Numbered from the stretch's first letter, positions 1-7,449 are shown. The stretch is DNA of 22,258 nucleotides from JAPLYB01 sp964500015 (GCA_964500015.1 CAZCMN010000015.1:1-22258); one strand, 5' to 3'. The notes: generated from the letters alone by a model not told the origin. Numbers and translations: made by a program.

Positions 1-468
1 TACGCTTCCATCTGAATCATTATAATTGTCAACAGGATTTGTTCCAAATGATGCTGTTGTGATTGACAAAGAACTTAATTGAGTATTAGGTGCTTGATCA
101 CTTCCATATTCAGTTAAAACAACATATGTGCTTGCATTATGATAAGCACTTTTAATAATAGAAATATTAACAACATCTCCTTCTTGCCATTGTACAGGGC
201 AGTTTCCTGTATCTTGAGCATACCAGTTAGCTAGTCCAGAGTTTCCGCTTGTTCCAACAATATCAGTTAAATTGCAGTAATTAATTCCACTTCTAGAAAC
301 ACTGAAATTAACATTAGCGTTATTTGCATCTGTTCCATCACTAGCATTATAAATATAACCAATAACTCCGTGTGTTGTTCCTGCATTAACATTAATTATA
401 TTCATAATAAAAGAAGCACCTGCTAAAAAAATTATAACTAAAAAAATCAAGATTAATGTCTTTTTCAT
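1..468 (-). CDS. Secreted surface-protein paralogue, 3' part cut by window edge
   Basis: The minus strand is open from an ATG at 468 to the window edge (156 codons, no stop), so the C-terminus is missing. The N-terminus is a typical signal peptide or anchor: a MKK start followed by a long Leu/Ile/Phe run, then a Gly/Thr-rich mature start. The mature part is a clear paralogue of the protein at 3999-4496. Both share HG(V/I)xGY, NYCNL.DI, a NWYAQD.GNC block, GD(V/I)V and GSDQAP.. LSS in the same order. Two conserved Cys pairs and NxS/T sites suit an exported, possibly disulfide-bonded and glycosylated beta domain. The start codon belongs to an AAGCATG that closes a hairpin module just upstream (469-516). 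The function is unknown; it is probably part of the cell surface. Confidence 0.75.
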   Translation of the reverse strand, partial: MKKTLILIFLVIIFLAGASFIMNIINVNAGTTHGVIGYIYNASDGTDANNANVNFSVSRSGINYCNLTDIVGTSGNSGLANWYAQDTGNCPVQWQEGDVVNISIIKSAYHNASTYVVLTEYGSDQAPNTQLSSLSITTASFGTNPVDNYNDSDGSV

Positions 469-516
469 GCTTAAAAATTTCTTATTTTTGGCACCCAGAA
501 AAATTCCTATTTTTCT
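469..516 (-). repeat. Two-hairpin module ending in the start codon (locus A)
   Basis: Read on the minus strand, a hairpin AGAAAAAT-AGGA-ATTTTTCT is followed by the linker GGGTGCC, a second hairpin AAAAAT-AAGAA-ATTTTT, and then AAGCATG, whose ATG starts the surface gene. The first loop is AGGA, which resembles a Shine-Dalgarno core but lies too far from the ATG to place it. The pattern hairpin - linker ending in GCC - hairpin - AAGCAT recurs at six other places in the window. Confidence 0.7.
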
Positions 517-522
517 AGGGTT

Positions 523-720
523 TTCCTCTTTTTTATAATTAAAATAAAGTCAATTGTCCTTTTTAAATTATACTTTTATCTATCGATATTTAGAAAAATC
601 TTAACTTTTTTTCACTAGTTCTCATTGACAATCTTTAATTTTTTAAAGAAGATTTTTATAAACAATTCCCAGAAAATAATTACTATATAAAGATCTGGGG
701 ATTTACCAAAATCAATTTGT
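523..720. other. Gene-free spacer with a TATA box flanked by an inverted repeat
   Basis: There is no credible ORF here. The stretch is A+T-rich. An archaeal TATA-like box (ctatataaag, 683-692) sits between the short inverted arms CCCAGA (668-673) and TCTGGG (693-698). It could start a plus-strand transcript near 715 that would run through the hairpins at 721-857. A second TATA-like run is at about 653-662. Confidence 0.35.
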
Positions 721-857
721 CAAGAACCTGTGGACTTAAGTCCGGAGCGTGTTTGGAGGGTTCTTAAGCATCTCAAAAATTAATTTGCTTTCTCACCAAT
801 AAATCACTAAAAAATCAGAAGATTTTGGTGCGCCAAAAACAAGATTGTTTTTAAGCA
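721..857 (+). repeat. Hairpin modules, including one with a long structured loop (locus B)
   Basis: Arm CAAGAACC (721-728) pairs with GGTTCTT (759-765), which is followed by AAGCATC. The loop contains the perfect palindrome GGACTTAAGTCC (732-743) and GGAG/GGAGG runs. Further on, AAAATC-AGAA-GATTTT is followed by the linker GGTGCGCC, the hairpin AAAAAC-AAGATT-GTTTTT, and AAGCAT. The polarity is plus. No gene starts at these AAGCA sites because the next base is not G. It could be transcribed from the TATA box at 683-692. Confidence 0.65.
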
Positions 858-890
858 TAAAGAGTTTGCACAAATTAATTTTTTAGGATA

Positions 891-2543
891 TTAATTTTCA
901 ACAAGTATAGCTCTTATTGTTTTATCTTTTGCTTCTTTAGATTCTCCATGTTTTACTTTCATCCTCATAAAGTAATTTCCAGAAGAAAGAGCATCAGAGC
1001 TAACTTCACTCCCAAGTAAATTATAGAACTTAATCCCATATTTTGCAGCAAGATCTTGAGCATAAGGAATTTTCATAAAACTTGGTATTGGTGGTGCATA
1101 TGACTTAATTGGAGATTCATCATCAGAACATTCTTCTAAACCTACGCTATCATCATAAACTTTAAAAGAGTTTGTTAACCAGCCTTGTACTGAATTAAAT
1201 GGTCCTAGTGAATTAAAATCTAATTTGGGACTCTGTCTTACTAACATTGAATTGCCACGTGAAGAACCACCACTATAAGCAGTCATATGCAAGCTGCAAG
1301 AATGTGGTCCAACAGTCTCTGGTTGCCATAATTGAAAAGATAATTGCGGTCTTGCTCCAGGAGAAACATTCTCAACAACTGCTTTTGCACTATAAACTTC
1401 AGAACTATCTGGCTGATATATAAAAAATTTTCCAACCATAGAATCTGCTAGAACATTTCCTGTATTTTCTAATGTTGCTCTTGGAGTTAATGGTTCGGAT
1501 AATGGCACCGAATCTACTGGAGCATCAATTGTAAGTGGTCTTGCTCCAAATACTCTAACATAAACACTATCATTAAGAGCATCATTTAAAGGTCGTGCAT
1601 CTCCTGAAACCATTACAGAACATTTTACAGGATTATTTCCTCTTAATAATGCCTGCCATTGATCAGAACTAACTAAAGTAGAATCTCCTGGCTGGATTGT
1701 GCCAAAAGAAGTATTTTTTTCATAAGTAGAACCAATTCTCACTAAAATATTTCCATCTGAAGGAGCATATCCACAATTTTTTATCCATGCTTGTGGTGTA
1801 AGAATCTCTCCACTATCTACTAAACCAATAGGTGATAATATCTGTGAAACTCTGAAATCTTTGAATGTTGGAAAAATTGTTTCTCTAGGAACTGGAATAT
1901 GCCAAGTCCCATAATTCCACCTTGTTGGTGTTGCTAAAGTCTCTTGAATAGGCCATGCATCTCCATAACCAATATCATTTGCAATAAACATTGTATCACT
2001 CCTAAAAATTGTATCATTTCTTGTTCCTCGCATACTTAATCTTAAAGAATCTCCAGGTTCTGCTCTAATACTTGAAACAAGAGCTGAAAGTGCTCTTAAA
2101 GAATCATTTCCAAATAACATAGCAGTATCTGGAATTGGACTTGGAATCCTAGTTAAATTTTCTAAAATTCCTTTTAAATTACTAAATCTAAAATTAGTAG
2201 TATCTAATCTATAAGCTGAAACAGTAAAACGTCTTTGTCCAGAAGCATATAATACTACTTCTGGAACTCTGTTTTCATTAGAAATATCACTAACTAAATC
2301 TCTTACTCTAGCACTATCTCCATTTTTAAAAAAAGTTATAAAAACACTATCTGTTGGATATGGAACATCAAAAGTCTGTGCATAATACCCAGTTTCACGG
2401 GTTATATCTTCTATTACTTGTCCTTGTCCAATTGAATCTCTTAAAGGAATTGAATCTCTGGGATAATTTATTTCATGTACATAACCACGAGGAGATATAG
2501 CTGCTCCAGCTAATTGTGCTGCTAAAATTAATTCAATTCCCAT
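891..2543 (-). CDS. Secreted protein with CARDB-like domains and a T9SS-type C-terminal tail
   Basis: A 550-residue protein with a short hydrophobic N-terminus (about residues 4-16) that may be an atypical signal sequence. Residues about 240-330 form a domain typical of secreted proteins from FCB/WOR-3-like bacteria: P.AWIKN.G, VRIGS.Y, a PGDS..V turn, K(C)S.. SGD and ND...V.V. A second beta domain follows at about 335-430. The last 50-60 residues (FYNLLGSEV ... SGNYFMRMK ... AILVEN) look like a type A T9SS sorting domain. T9SS needs an outer membrane and is not known from archaea, so the tail is either vestigial or reused. Codon use is A+T-rich like the neighbours, so any transfer is not recent or has ameliorated. 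A box ATTTAAATA at about 2563-2571 suits a leaderless start. Confidence 0.7.
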   Translation of the reverse strand: MGIELILAAQLAGAAISPRGYVHEINYPRDSIPLRDSIGQGQVIEDITRETGYYAQTFDVPYPTDSVFITFFKNGDSARVRDLVSDISNENRVPEVVLYASGQRRFTVSAYRLDTTNFRFSNLKGILENLTRIPSPIPDTAMLFGNDSLRALSALVSSIRAEPGDSLRLSMRGTRNDTIFRSDTMFIANDIGYGDAWPIQETLATPTRWNYGTWHIPVPRETIFPTFKDFRVSQILSPIGLVDSGEILTPQAWIKNCGYAPSDGNILVRIGSTYEKNTSFGTIQPGDSTLVSSDQWQALLRGNNPVKCSVMVSGDARPLNDALNDSVYVRVFGARPLTIDAPVDSVPLSEPLTPRATLENTGNVLADSMVGKFFIYQPDSSEVYSAKAVVENVSPGARPQLSFQLWQPETVGPHSCSLHMTAYSGGSSRGNSMLVRQSPKLDFNSLGPFNSVQGWLTNSFKVYDDSVGLEECSDDESPIKSYAPPIPSFMKIPYAQDLAAKYGIKFYNLLGSEVSSDALSSGNYFMRMKVKHGESKEAKDKTIRAILVEN

Positions 2544-2604
2544 TATTATTAAAAAATCTAGAATATTTAAATGTTTTTATATTAACTACTAAATAGTTAA
2601 AATC

Positions 2605-4002
2605 TTAGTTTGGGGTCCATTCTTGATCAGTCACATTAGAGTGTATTAAATAAACTCTTCCTGGTTCTAAATCCCAGTCACCATATATACCATCACAAGA
2701 ATCAGATGAATTAGACCTTTGTGTTAAAGAATCCCACTTGGTTATTGAAGATTCTGATTCAAATATTCCTTCTCCAATTAACACAGAACATAAATCAGAT
2801 AATTTATCAATTGTTGTATTTAAAGGTAAATTAATATAATTTACATCATTATCTGCGGTTTTTCTTATTGTAAAAGTAACTGGACTTGGAACAACACCAG
2901 CATAAGACAAAAACATGCTAGAGTTTGGAGGCCCTCCACTCAAAGAAGCAAAATAAGGTTTTCCTTTATCTAAATTAAATGAACCGATTACAACTGGCGC
3001 TCCTCCACCAGCAATTCCTTCTGCAGAACCATAATAATTCTGGTCACTAGATTGCCATTTTGAAACATAATCAACTTCACTAAAGCCTTCTAATAAATCT
3101 TCTGATGTATCAGAATCTCCTTCAATAAAATCAAAATTAGTAAACCAGTTTATGCTAGTATTTTGTGTAGGAGTTTTAAGTTCTTGCTCAAAAATAGCCA
3201 TATTATTACTATTTCTTTCATAATAAACAGCATACATTCCTAAATTGCATGGGTCAGCTCTAGAAACATTATTTGTTATTTTATATGATCGACATTGAAT
3301 GCTGACGCAACTAGGATCTGCAGGGAATAAGCTTTGCAATTCCAAACATGTAATATTATACCATCCCTCAGCTGGCTCAATACCTTCATAACAACCATAC
3401 GGTGGGTCTATTGTAAAATATTCAGTTATAGGCGCTATATCATAATCAATAGGATATCCTGCTGGACAATTTGCCACATTTTTCAAAGGAACAACAGTAT
3501 TCATACAAAAGTCATACCATGCTCCAGGTCCAGATACACCATTATCAGGAACACATTGGGGTTTGCAATTTCCTTCTGATGAAAGTACAATTCCCCCATG
3601 TTTTACATCTAAAGTAAAATTCATAATATAAAATATTGGTGGAGTGCCTGAAATTTGTTTATATTGCTGTCCAAAAGGCAGCAGTTCTTGAGTTAATATA
3701 CCCTCAGATAAGGTCATAACATGTGTTTTTAAAACTAAGGCAGTCCATCTTGGATCATCTGGCACTTCTTCAATAGTCCATCTTACAGTATAATTACCAT
3801 TACTTATTTTTTCAAATGTTGTGTTAATTACTGGATAATTTGGAAGTTCACTTGGATCGATTATTGGCACACCAGTAATGCCAAAAAACTTTAAAACAGG
3901 ATCTAATATTCCCATTCCCATAAAACTTAAAACTGAAACTAATCCTAAGAACAATACAATAATAAATACAACTGTTAAACCTATTGAAACTCCTTTTTTC
4001 AT
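2605..4002 (-). CDS. Membrane-anchored, Cys-rich extracellular protein
   Basis: 465 residues. Residues 7-32 form one strong hydrophobic segment behind MKKG, with no clear cleavage site, so it is probably an uncleaved N-terminal anchor. The rest is hydrophilic, rich in NxS/T sequons, and has many Cys (clusters at about 145-240 and near the C-terminus) that could form disulfides outside the cell. The last 75 residues have the form LPLNTTI...LC...ITKWDSLTQ...C...LEPGRVYLI, a small beta module I recognise as common in DPANN surface proteins. The start ATG overlaps the stop of the upstream gene by 4 nt (ATGA), so the two are translationally coupled. No enzyme motif is seen, and the function is unknown. 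Confidence 0.65.
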   Translation of the reverse strand: MKKGVSIGLTVVFIIVLFLGLVSVLSFMGMGILDPVLKFFGITGVPIIDPSELPNYPVINTTFEKISNGNYTVRWTIEEVPDDPRWTALVLKTHVMTLSEGILTQELLPFGQQYKQISGTPPIFYIMNFTLDVKHGGIVLSSEGNCKPQCVPDNGVSGPGAWYDFCMNTVVPLKNVANCPAGYPIDYDIAPITEYFTIDPPYGCYEGIEPAEGWYNITCLELQSLFPADPSCVSIQCRSYKITNNVSRADPCNLGMYAVYYERNSNNMAIFEQELKTPTQNTSINWFTNFDFIEGDSDTSEDLLEGFSEVDYVSKWQSSDQNYYGSAEGIAGGGAPVVIGSFNLDKGKPYFASLSGGPPNSSMFLSYAGVVPSPVTFTIRKTADNDVNYINLPLNTTIDKLSDLCSVLIGEGIFESESSITKWDSLTQRSNSSDSCDGIYGDWDLEPGRVYLIHSNVTDQEWTPN

Positions 4003-4496
4003 TTTTCTTTTAAACCTTTTTCGTTTTTAAATTTTTGTTTTCTTTTTAAAAAGCAGATTATAAGTATTATTAATAAGATAATTACTAAAACAACTATGAT
4101 AATAACAAAATAGTTAATTCCAGAAGAACTTAATCGAATATCAGGTGCTTGATCACTTCCATTTTCAGTTAAAGTAACAGAAGTGCTTGCATTACGAGAA
4201 CCTTTAGCAATATTAATCTGAACAATATCACCAGGTTGCCAGTTTGTTTCACAATTTCCTATGTCTTGGGCATACCAATTAGATTTTTTTGAATTTCCAT
4301 TTTTTCCAATAATATCATTTAAATTGCAGTAATTTTCAGTTCCTCTAAAAACATTAAATGTGACAACAGCGCCATTTGACGAGGTTCCATCTTCAGCACT
4401 TTGAACATAACCTAAAATTCCATGTTGTAAACTAGCAGAAACAACAGGTAAAACCATCAAAATCATTAAGATAAATAACAATATTCCTCTTTTCAT
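3999..4496 (-). CDS. Surface protein paralogue with signal peptide and C-terminal membrane anchor
   Basis: I start it at the ATG at 4496 (MKRGILLF...), because this gives a clean signal peptide ending near VVSAS and places the ATG about 25-34 nt below a box ATTTAAA at 4521-4530. A longer in-frame TTG start at 4517 would overlap the box. The protein is 165 residues. The mature domain matches the partial gene at 1-468, including NYCNL.DI and NWYAQD.GNC with paired Cys, and ends at GSDQAP. A long transmembrane helix (Ile/Leu/Val run) and a Lys-rich cytoplasmic tail follow, so it is type I. It overlaps the 465-residue gene by 4 nt and is probably co-expressed with it. The function is unknown. Confidence 0.7.
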   Translation of the reverse strand: MKRGILLFILMILMVLPVVSASLQHGILGYVQSAEDGTSSNGAVVTFNVFRGTENYCNLNDIIGKNGNSKKSNWYAQDIGNCETNWQPGDIVQINIAKGSRNASTSVTLTENGSDQAPDIRLSSSGINYFVIIIVVLVIILLIILIICFLKRKQKFKNEKGLKEK

Positions 4497-4520
4497 TGAA
4501 TAATAAATAATTTCCAAGTT

Positions 4521-4545
4521 TTTAAATATTCCTAATCTTTTTATA
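4521..4545. promoter_or_regulatory. Divergent promoter boxes
   Basis: The minus-strand box AATATTTAAA (4521-4530) lies about 25 nt before the ATG at 4496. The plus-strand box TTTTTATA (4538-4545) lies about 22 nt before the ATG at 4567. Both spacings fit leaderless transcripts starting at or near the start codons. Confidence 0.5.
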
Positions 4546-4566
4546 CCTCTATTCTTTAATTATTCT

Positions 4567-5100
4567 ATGAAACAGGTTATAACTTTACAAAATGGTTCAA
4601 AGTTAAATGAACAGCAGTTCATAAAATATTTTGAAAAAAAAGTTTTTTATACAATTCGAAAATTCAGGCTTTTTGAAGACATTAAACAAAGGCCAAAAGT
4701 TCAGGAATTGTTTTTACTTACTAAACTTGGAAAAATTACAATCTTTCATGAATGTCTTGATGACATTTCAGTTTTAGTTCTTAAAGCAATGATGAAAACA
4801 AATGGAAAAAAAGAACTTAAAAAATTATTACCTCATGTCTCTAAAATCATTCGTCCTTTTTACTTGATGTCAAAAGAAGAAATGATATTATATTCAAAAT
4901 TAAAGAAAATAAGATATAAGTTAAATAATGATTTTCAAGTTTGTTCCAGTGGTTTTCATCTTCAACAATCTCCAAAAACCTCAATTAATAACATACAGGA
5001 TGCAGAACTTTCTTCTTTTTTAAATGAACTAGAAAAACAACAAAGAAATGTTAAGAACTCAATTGTAAATTCTTTATTAAAACTTGAGAATTTAATCTAG
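4567..5100 (+). CDS. TtuA/NcsA-like protein lacking the PP-loop core
   Basis: 177 residues. I see an ordered set of matches to the TtuA/NcsA/Ctu1 tRNA 2-thiolation family. Residues 18-35 (FIKYFEKKVFYTIRKFRLF) resemble the segment after that family's N-terminal zinc finger. Residues about 48-70 (LF.L.KLGK...H.CLDDI) resemble RY.LN..A..LGA.K.ATGHNLDDE. Residues 94-120 (IIRPFYLMSKEEMILYSKLK) resemble the late RI.PL...PE.E...Y. block, and the C-terminus (LEKQQRNVKNSIVNSLLKL) resembles LE...PG.K.SI. What is missing is decisive: no SGGKDS PP-loop, no CTYCG-like catalytic Cys motif, and no CxxC zinc fingers. It looks internally deleted and cannot be a standard thiolase. It may be a scaffold, a tRNA binder or a decaying gene. 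Homology is by eye. Confidence 0.5.
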   Translation: MKQVITLQNGSKLNEQQFIKYFEKKVFYTIRKFRLFEDIKQRPKVQELFLLTKLGKITIFHECLDDISVLVLKAMMKTNGKKELKKLLPHVSKIIRPFYLMSKEEMILYSKLKKIRYKLNNDFQVCSSGFHLQQSPKTSINNIQDAELSSFLNELEKQQRNVKNSIVNSLLKLENLI

Positions 5101-5594
5101 AATCGATTAGAATAACGCTGTGCAATATCTCTTGAAGTTCCAAGAACATAATCTGTTGATTGCAATTTTGGAACATTCATAACAGGAGAATTTTGAACTA
5201 AAGCAGTATCTCTCTCAATTCTTCCTAAGGATGCAAGCCTTCTATCCGGGCTTCCTGGAGAGCATTCTGAAACAATAGTTGAATCTTCGGTGTACACAAC
5301 AGATACCCCTACAGTAGGATCATAAGGATACTCAAATCTTACTTTATATGCTTCAGCATCTACTTGTCTGAAAAAAATCTGTCTGTTTACATTACCTGGA
5401 ATAGTTAAAATAGAAGTACCAAAAAGACTCCAAGAAGAATGTAATTCACAATTTGCTCCATCAATTTGTTTTGTTTTTGTAGTATATCCAAGATTTAATA
5501 TTATAGCTTCTACTAAAACTAATGCTAAAGCTGCAAGACCAATTGTTCTTCCCCTGCTTGATACATTATTAAATCTATTTCTTTCTTCAATCAT
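5097..5594 (-). CDS. Small single-span membrane protein of unknown function
   Basis: 165 residues: a basic N-terminal 15 residues, one transmembrane helix (about 17-37, IGLAALALVLVEAIILNLGY), then a soluble part likely outside the membrane with two Cys. I recognise no family. Its stop codon overlaps that of the convergent 177-residue gene inside the 4-base CTAG at 5097-5100, so neither gene has a private 3' end. The leader contains an inverted repeat (AGGATTA / TAATCCT, about 5600-5625). Confidence 0.55.
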   Translation of the reverse strand: MIEERNRFNNVSSRGRTIGLAALALVLVEAIILNLGYTTKTKQIDGANCELHSSWSLFGTSILTIPGNVNRQIFFRQVDAEAYKVRFEYPYDPTVGVSVVYTEDSTIVSECSPGSPDRRLASLGRIERDTALVQNSPVMNVPKLQSTDYVLGTSRDIAQRYSNRF

Positions 5595-5652
5595 TTTTAA
5601 ATTAGGATTATCGTTCCCTTAATCCTTAGATTGTAATCCTAGAAGAAGTACT

Positions 5653-6621
5653 TTATAAATCTTCAGATTTTTGATTTTCTTTTTTAATCTCTTCAGTAGG
5701 GACTAGTCTTTTGGATTTTTCTTTATTAAAAAGTTCATCATCTAGTTCAACTTTCCATCTCAACCTTTCAGATTCAGGTTCTCTTCCCTTTAAATAAATC
5801 TCAATTTCTGAAAAAGCCTCATTTTGTTTAAGATAAATTTTTTGTTGATGATCTAGATGTACTAAAGGCAAGAAAACTCCAATTTTTTCAATTTTTTCAT
5901 TATTTGGCGATAATTCCGAGAACATAATCTTTTCTTTTTTACCTTTAAAGAAAAATTCTTTTATTCTTTGAAACAAATTTTGGATTCTCTTAGTTAAATT
6001 AAAAGTAAACTTTGGGAATATAGCCAAATCAATAGCATGTCTTGCCCTATTTAATGAAAAATTTTTCTTGATTCTTCTATTTTCTGTGTTCATGGCTTTG
6101 TCTAAAGCATTCATTAATTCTTGCAAAGTGACTTTCCTCGATCTTGGTAAAGGGGTTCTAGGCATTATCAATGGAATATCTTCTTCATCCATGGTGATTA
6201 TTTGTGGATTTTTGACAAGCTCATCCCTTAATTTGTTCTTGTTTTCAAATAAAAGCTCATCAATATCCTTAATATTTTCATGTAGAATCTGAGATTTCAT
6301 TCTTAGTAGTATAGCTGCAGCTAATAATACCTTACTGGAAATATGAAAATTACCCTCTTCCAATTCCTCTAATTTCTGGATTGTTTCAAGATACTTATTA
6401 GCCAAAATCGCTAAGTCAATATCCCATGGATTTAATTGTTCTGTCCTGATTAAATCATAGATAATTGCCTGCCAGCTTAATTCACTTGAAACAAGCAGAT
6501 CATAAACTTGATCTTGCCCAACTCTCTTTTCTTTTTCATGAGATTTAGGTTTATCTTCGGGTTTATTCCCCAAATCCAGGCTAAATTCAAATGCTTTCAA
6601 CCCTTTTTCATCTTTATCCAT
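5653..6621 (-). CDS. scpA: Segregation and condensation protein A (kleisin)
   Basis: 322 residues. After a charged, low-complexity 35-residue start, residues about 38-115 carry the ScpA N-terminal helical domain (YDLLVS..., SWQAIIYDLIR, LNPWDIDLAILANKYLE, then LLAAAILLRMKSQIL). This domain binds the SMC neck. A poorly conserved linker contains an Arg/Lys-rich stretch. Residues about 245-280 (GVFLPLVHLDHQQKIYL..., FSEIEI) form the C-terminal winged helix that binds the SMC head. It should work with ScpB (12109-12753) and an SMC ATPase not seen here in chromosome organisation. The promoter box AGTTTATTAA lies about 20-30 nt before the ATG. Confidence 0.9.
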   Translation of the reverse strand: MDKDEKGLKAFEFSLDLGNKPEDKPKSHEKEKRVGQDQVYDLLVSSELSWQAIIYDLIRTEQLNPWDIDLAILANKYLETIQKLEELEEGNFHISSKVLLAAAILLRMKSQILHENIKDIDELLFENKNKLRDELVKNPQIITMDEEDIPLIMPRTPLPRSRKVTLQELMNALDKAMNTENRRIKKNFSLNRARHAIDLAIFPKFTFNLTKRIQNLFQRIKEFFFKGKKEKIMFSELSPNNEKIEKIGVFLPLVHLDHQQKIYLKQNEAFSEIEIYLKGREPESERLRWKVELDDELFNKEKSKRLVPTEEIKKENQKSEDL

Positions 6622-6742
6622 ATATTTCTTCTTGTTCTTAATTAATAAACTTTCTCAGTTTTATTGATAACCCTTGGATTACAGTAATAACTATAGAATT
6701 AGTCCTAATAGTTGTCACTATGTAATATAGACAAATCGAAAG

Positions 6743-6752
6743 ATTTATAAAG
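6743..6752 (+). promoter_or_regulatory. Archaeal promoter (BRE + TATA) facing a gene-free stretch
   Basis: The box atttataaag is preceded by a purine-rich BRE-like cgaaag. This is one of the best promoter matches in the window, yet no convincing coding gene follows. Expected transcription starts near 6773. Confidence 0.5.
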
Positions 6753-6772
6753 TATTCTAGCCTAAGTATAAT

Positions 6773-6900
6773 ATCACCTCTTTTTCCCCAAGGGAAGTTT
6801 GAGAGCGCATCTACTTGATATGCTTAAGAACTTCCCCGAGGGTTTCATCGCTTAGACGAAAGTCTATTTCTTACGAAATTTCTCTCGACGATAAAGCCAA
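6773..6900 (+). ncRNA. Candidate structured non-coding RNA
   Basis: Downstream of the promoter at 6743-6752 the plus strand folds well by eye. An 8-bp stem GGGAAGTT (6792-6799) / AACTTCCC (6829-6836) encloses a smaller GCAT/ATGC pairing. A second arm, GAG..TTTC (6838-6846) / GAAA...CTC (6875-6886), encloses TAGAC-GAAA-GTCTA (6853-6866), a 5-bp stem capped by a GNRA-type GAAA tetraloop. The G+C content is locally higher than in the flanks, as expected of RNA genes in A+T-rich genomes. It does not match tRNA, 5S, SRP or RNase P RNA signatures that I know. The 97-codon ORF crossing it has no family likeness. This is a candidate only. Confidence 0.35.
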
Positions 6901-6903
6901 AAT

Positions 6904-6957
6904 GCAAGAAAATGGAAACATTTTCTGTATGCCGAAAAACTTCTGTTTTTCGAGCAT
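6904..6957 (+). repeat. Two-hairpin module (locus C)
   Basis: ATGC is followed by the hairpin AGAAAATG-GAAA-CATTTTCT, the linker GTATGCC, the hairpin GAAAAAC-TTCT-GTTTTTC, and GAGCATG. It follows directly on the candidate RNA. The stems are perfect (8 and 7 bp). The closing GAGCATG provides an ATG with no recognisable protein behind it and no Shine-Dalgarno in the loop. Confidence 0.75.
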
Positions 6958-7076
6958 GAACAATTTTGGGTTTTTAGGAAACTTTTCTAAGTTTACTATA
7001 AAAATTATTTTAAACAAAACGCAGAATGTCAAAATATGCAACTTTAATTATTTAACTTATCTCTTAACTTATAATT
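6958..7076. other. A+T-rich spacer, nothing recognised
   Basis: I see no gene, RNA or further hairpin module here. It separates locus C from the 3' end of the ribosomal-protein operon. Confidence 0.4.
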
Positions 7077-7253
7077 CTAAAGAATTCCAGGAAGACTTCT
7101 TCTTTTAGCATAGAACGGAATATTCGGCTTTCTATAATATGTTTCAGTATTTATCTGCTTTTTTGAAAGAGAATGGCTTTGCATATTAAGTATGATAAAA
7201 AGAGCTAGTATTAATAAAAGCATTTTTAGAAATAATACAATTGTTACATTCAT
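7077..7253 (-). CDS. Tiny single-span membrane protein at the end of the rps27ae operon
   Basis: 58 residues from the ATG at 7253, which lies 4 nt after the rps27ae stop, so it is probably co-translated. The N-terminal half is one hydrophobic helix (VLFLKMLLLILALFIILN), followed by a short polar, basic tail. I recognise no family. In many archaea the place after rps27ae is held by Kae1; here it is not. A longer in-frame start at 7292 would overlap rps27ae and is less likely. It could be a chance ORF, but position and topology favour a gene. Confidence 0.5.
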   Translation of the reverse strand: MNVTIVLFLKMLLLILALFIILNMQSHSLSKKQINTETYYRKPNIPFYAKRRSLPGIL

Positions 7254-7257
7254 CTTT

Positions 7258-7449
7258 TTATCTATTAAATTGAGTGTAATGACACTTCCCACAATAAAGT
7301 CTGTCTTTACTCTTAGATTCAGCTAAAAAAATTCCTGGTCCGCATCTTGGGCAAAATTTAGCGCTTTTTTCAGTTACATCCCCAACTAGCTTATATTTCT
7401 TCCATCTTTCACTTTGCTTCTTATTTTTCTTTTTTCCTTTTGCTGTCAT
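7258..7449 (-). CDS. rps27ae: 30S ribosomal protein S27Ae
   Basis: 63 residues. A basic N-terminal tail leads into the S27ae zinc ribbon: C33/C36 (CPRCGPG), then C53/C56 (CGKC), with YCGKCHYTQF at the end. The CPRCGPGxFLA stretch is the family signature. The length is normal for the archaeal form, with no ubiquitin fusion. It lies in the conserved order rpoE-spt4-rps24e-rps27ae. The start ATG lies in the AAGCATG that closes a hairpin whose loop and 3' arm hold AGGAGG. Confidence 0.95.
   Translation of the reverse strand: MTAKGKKKNKKQSERWKKYKLVGDVTEKSAKFCPRCGPGIFLAESKSKDRLYCGKCHYTQFNR

Noticed and set aside
6815..7108. 97-codon plus-strand ORF
   Set aside because: It crosses the RNA candidate and hairpin locus C and shows no protein-like pattern. 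It is a chance ORF.
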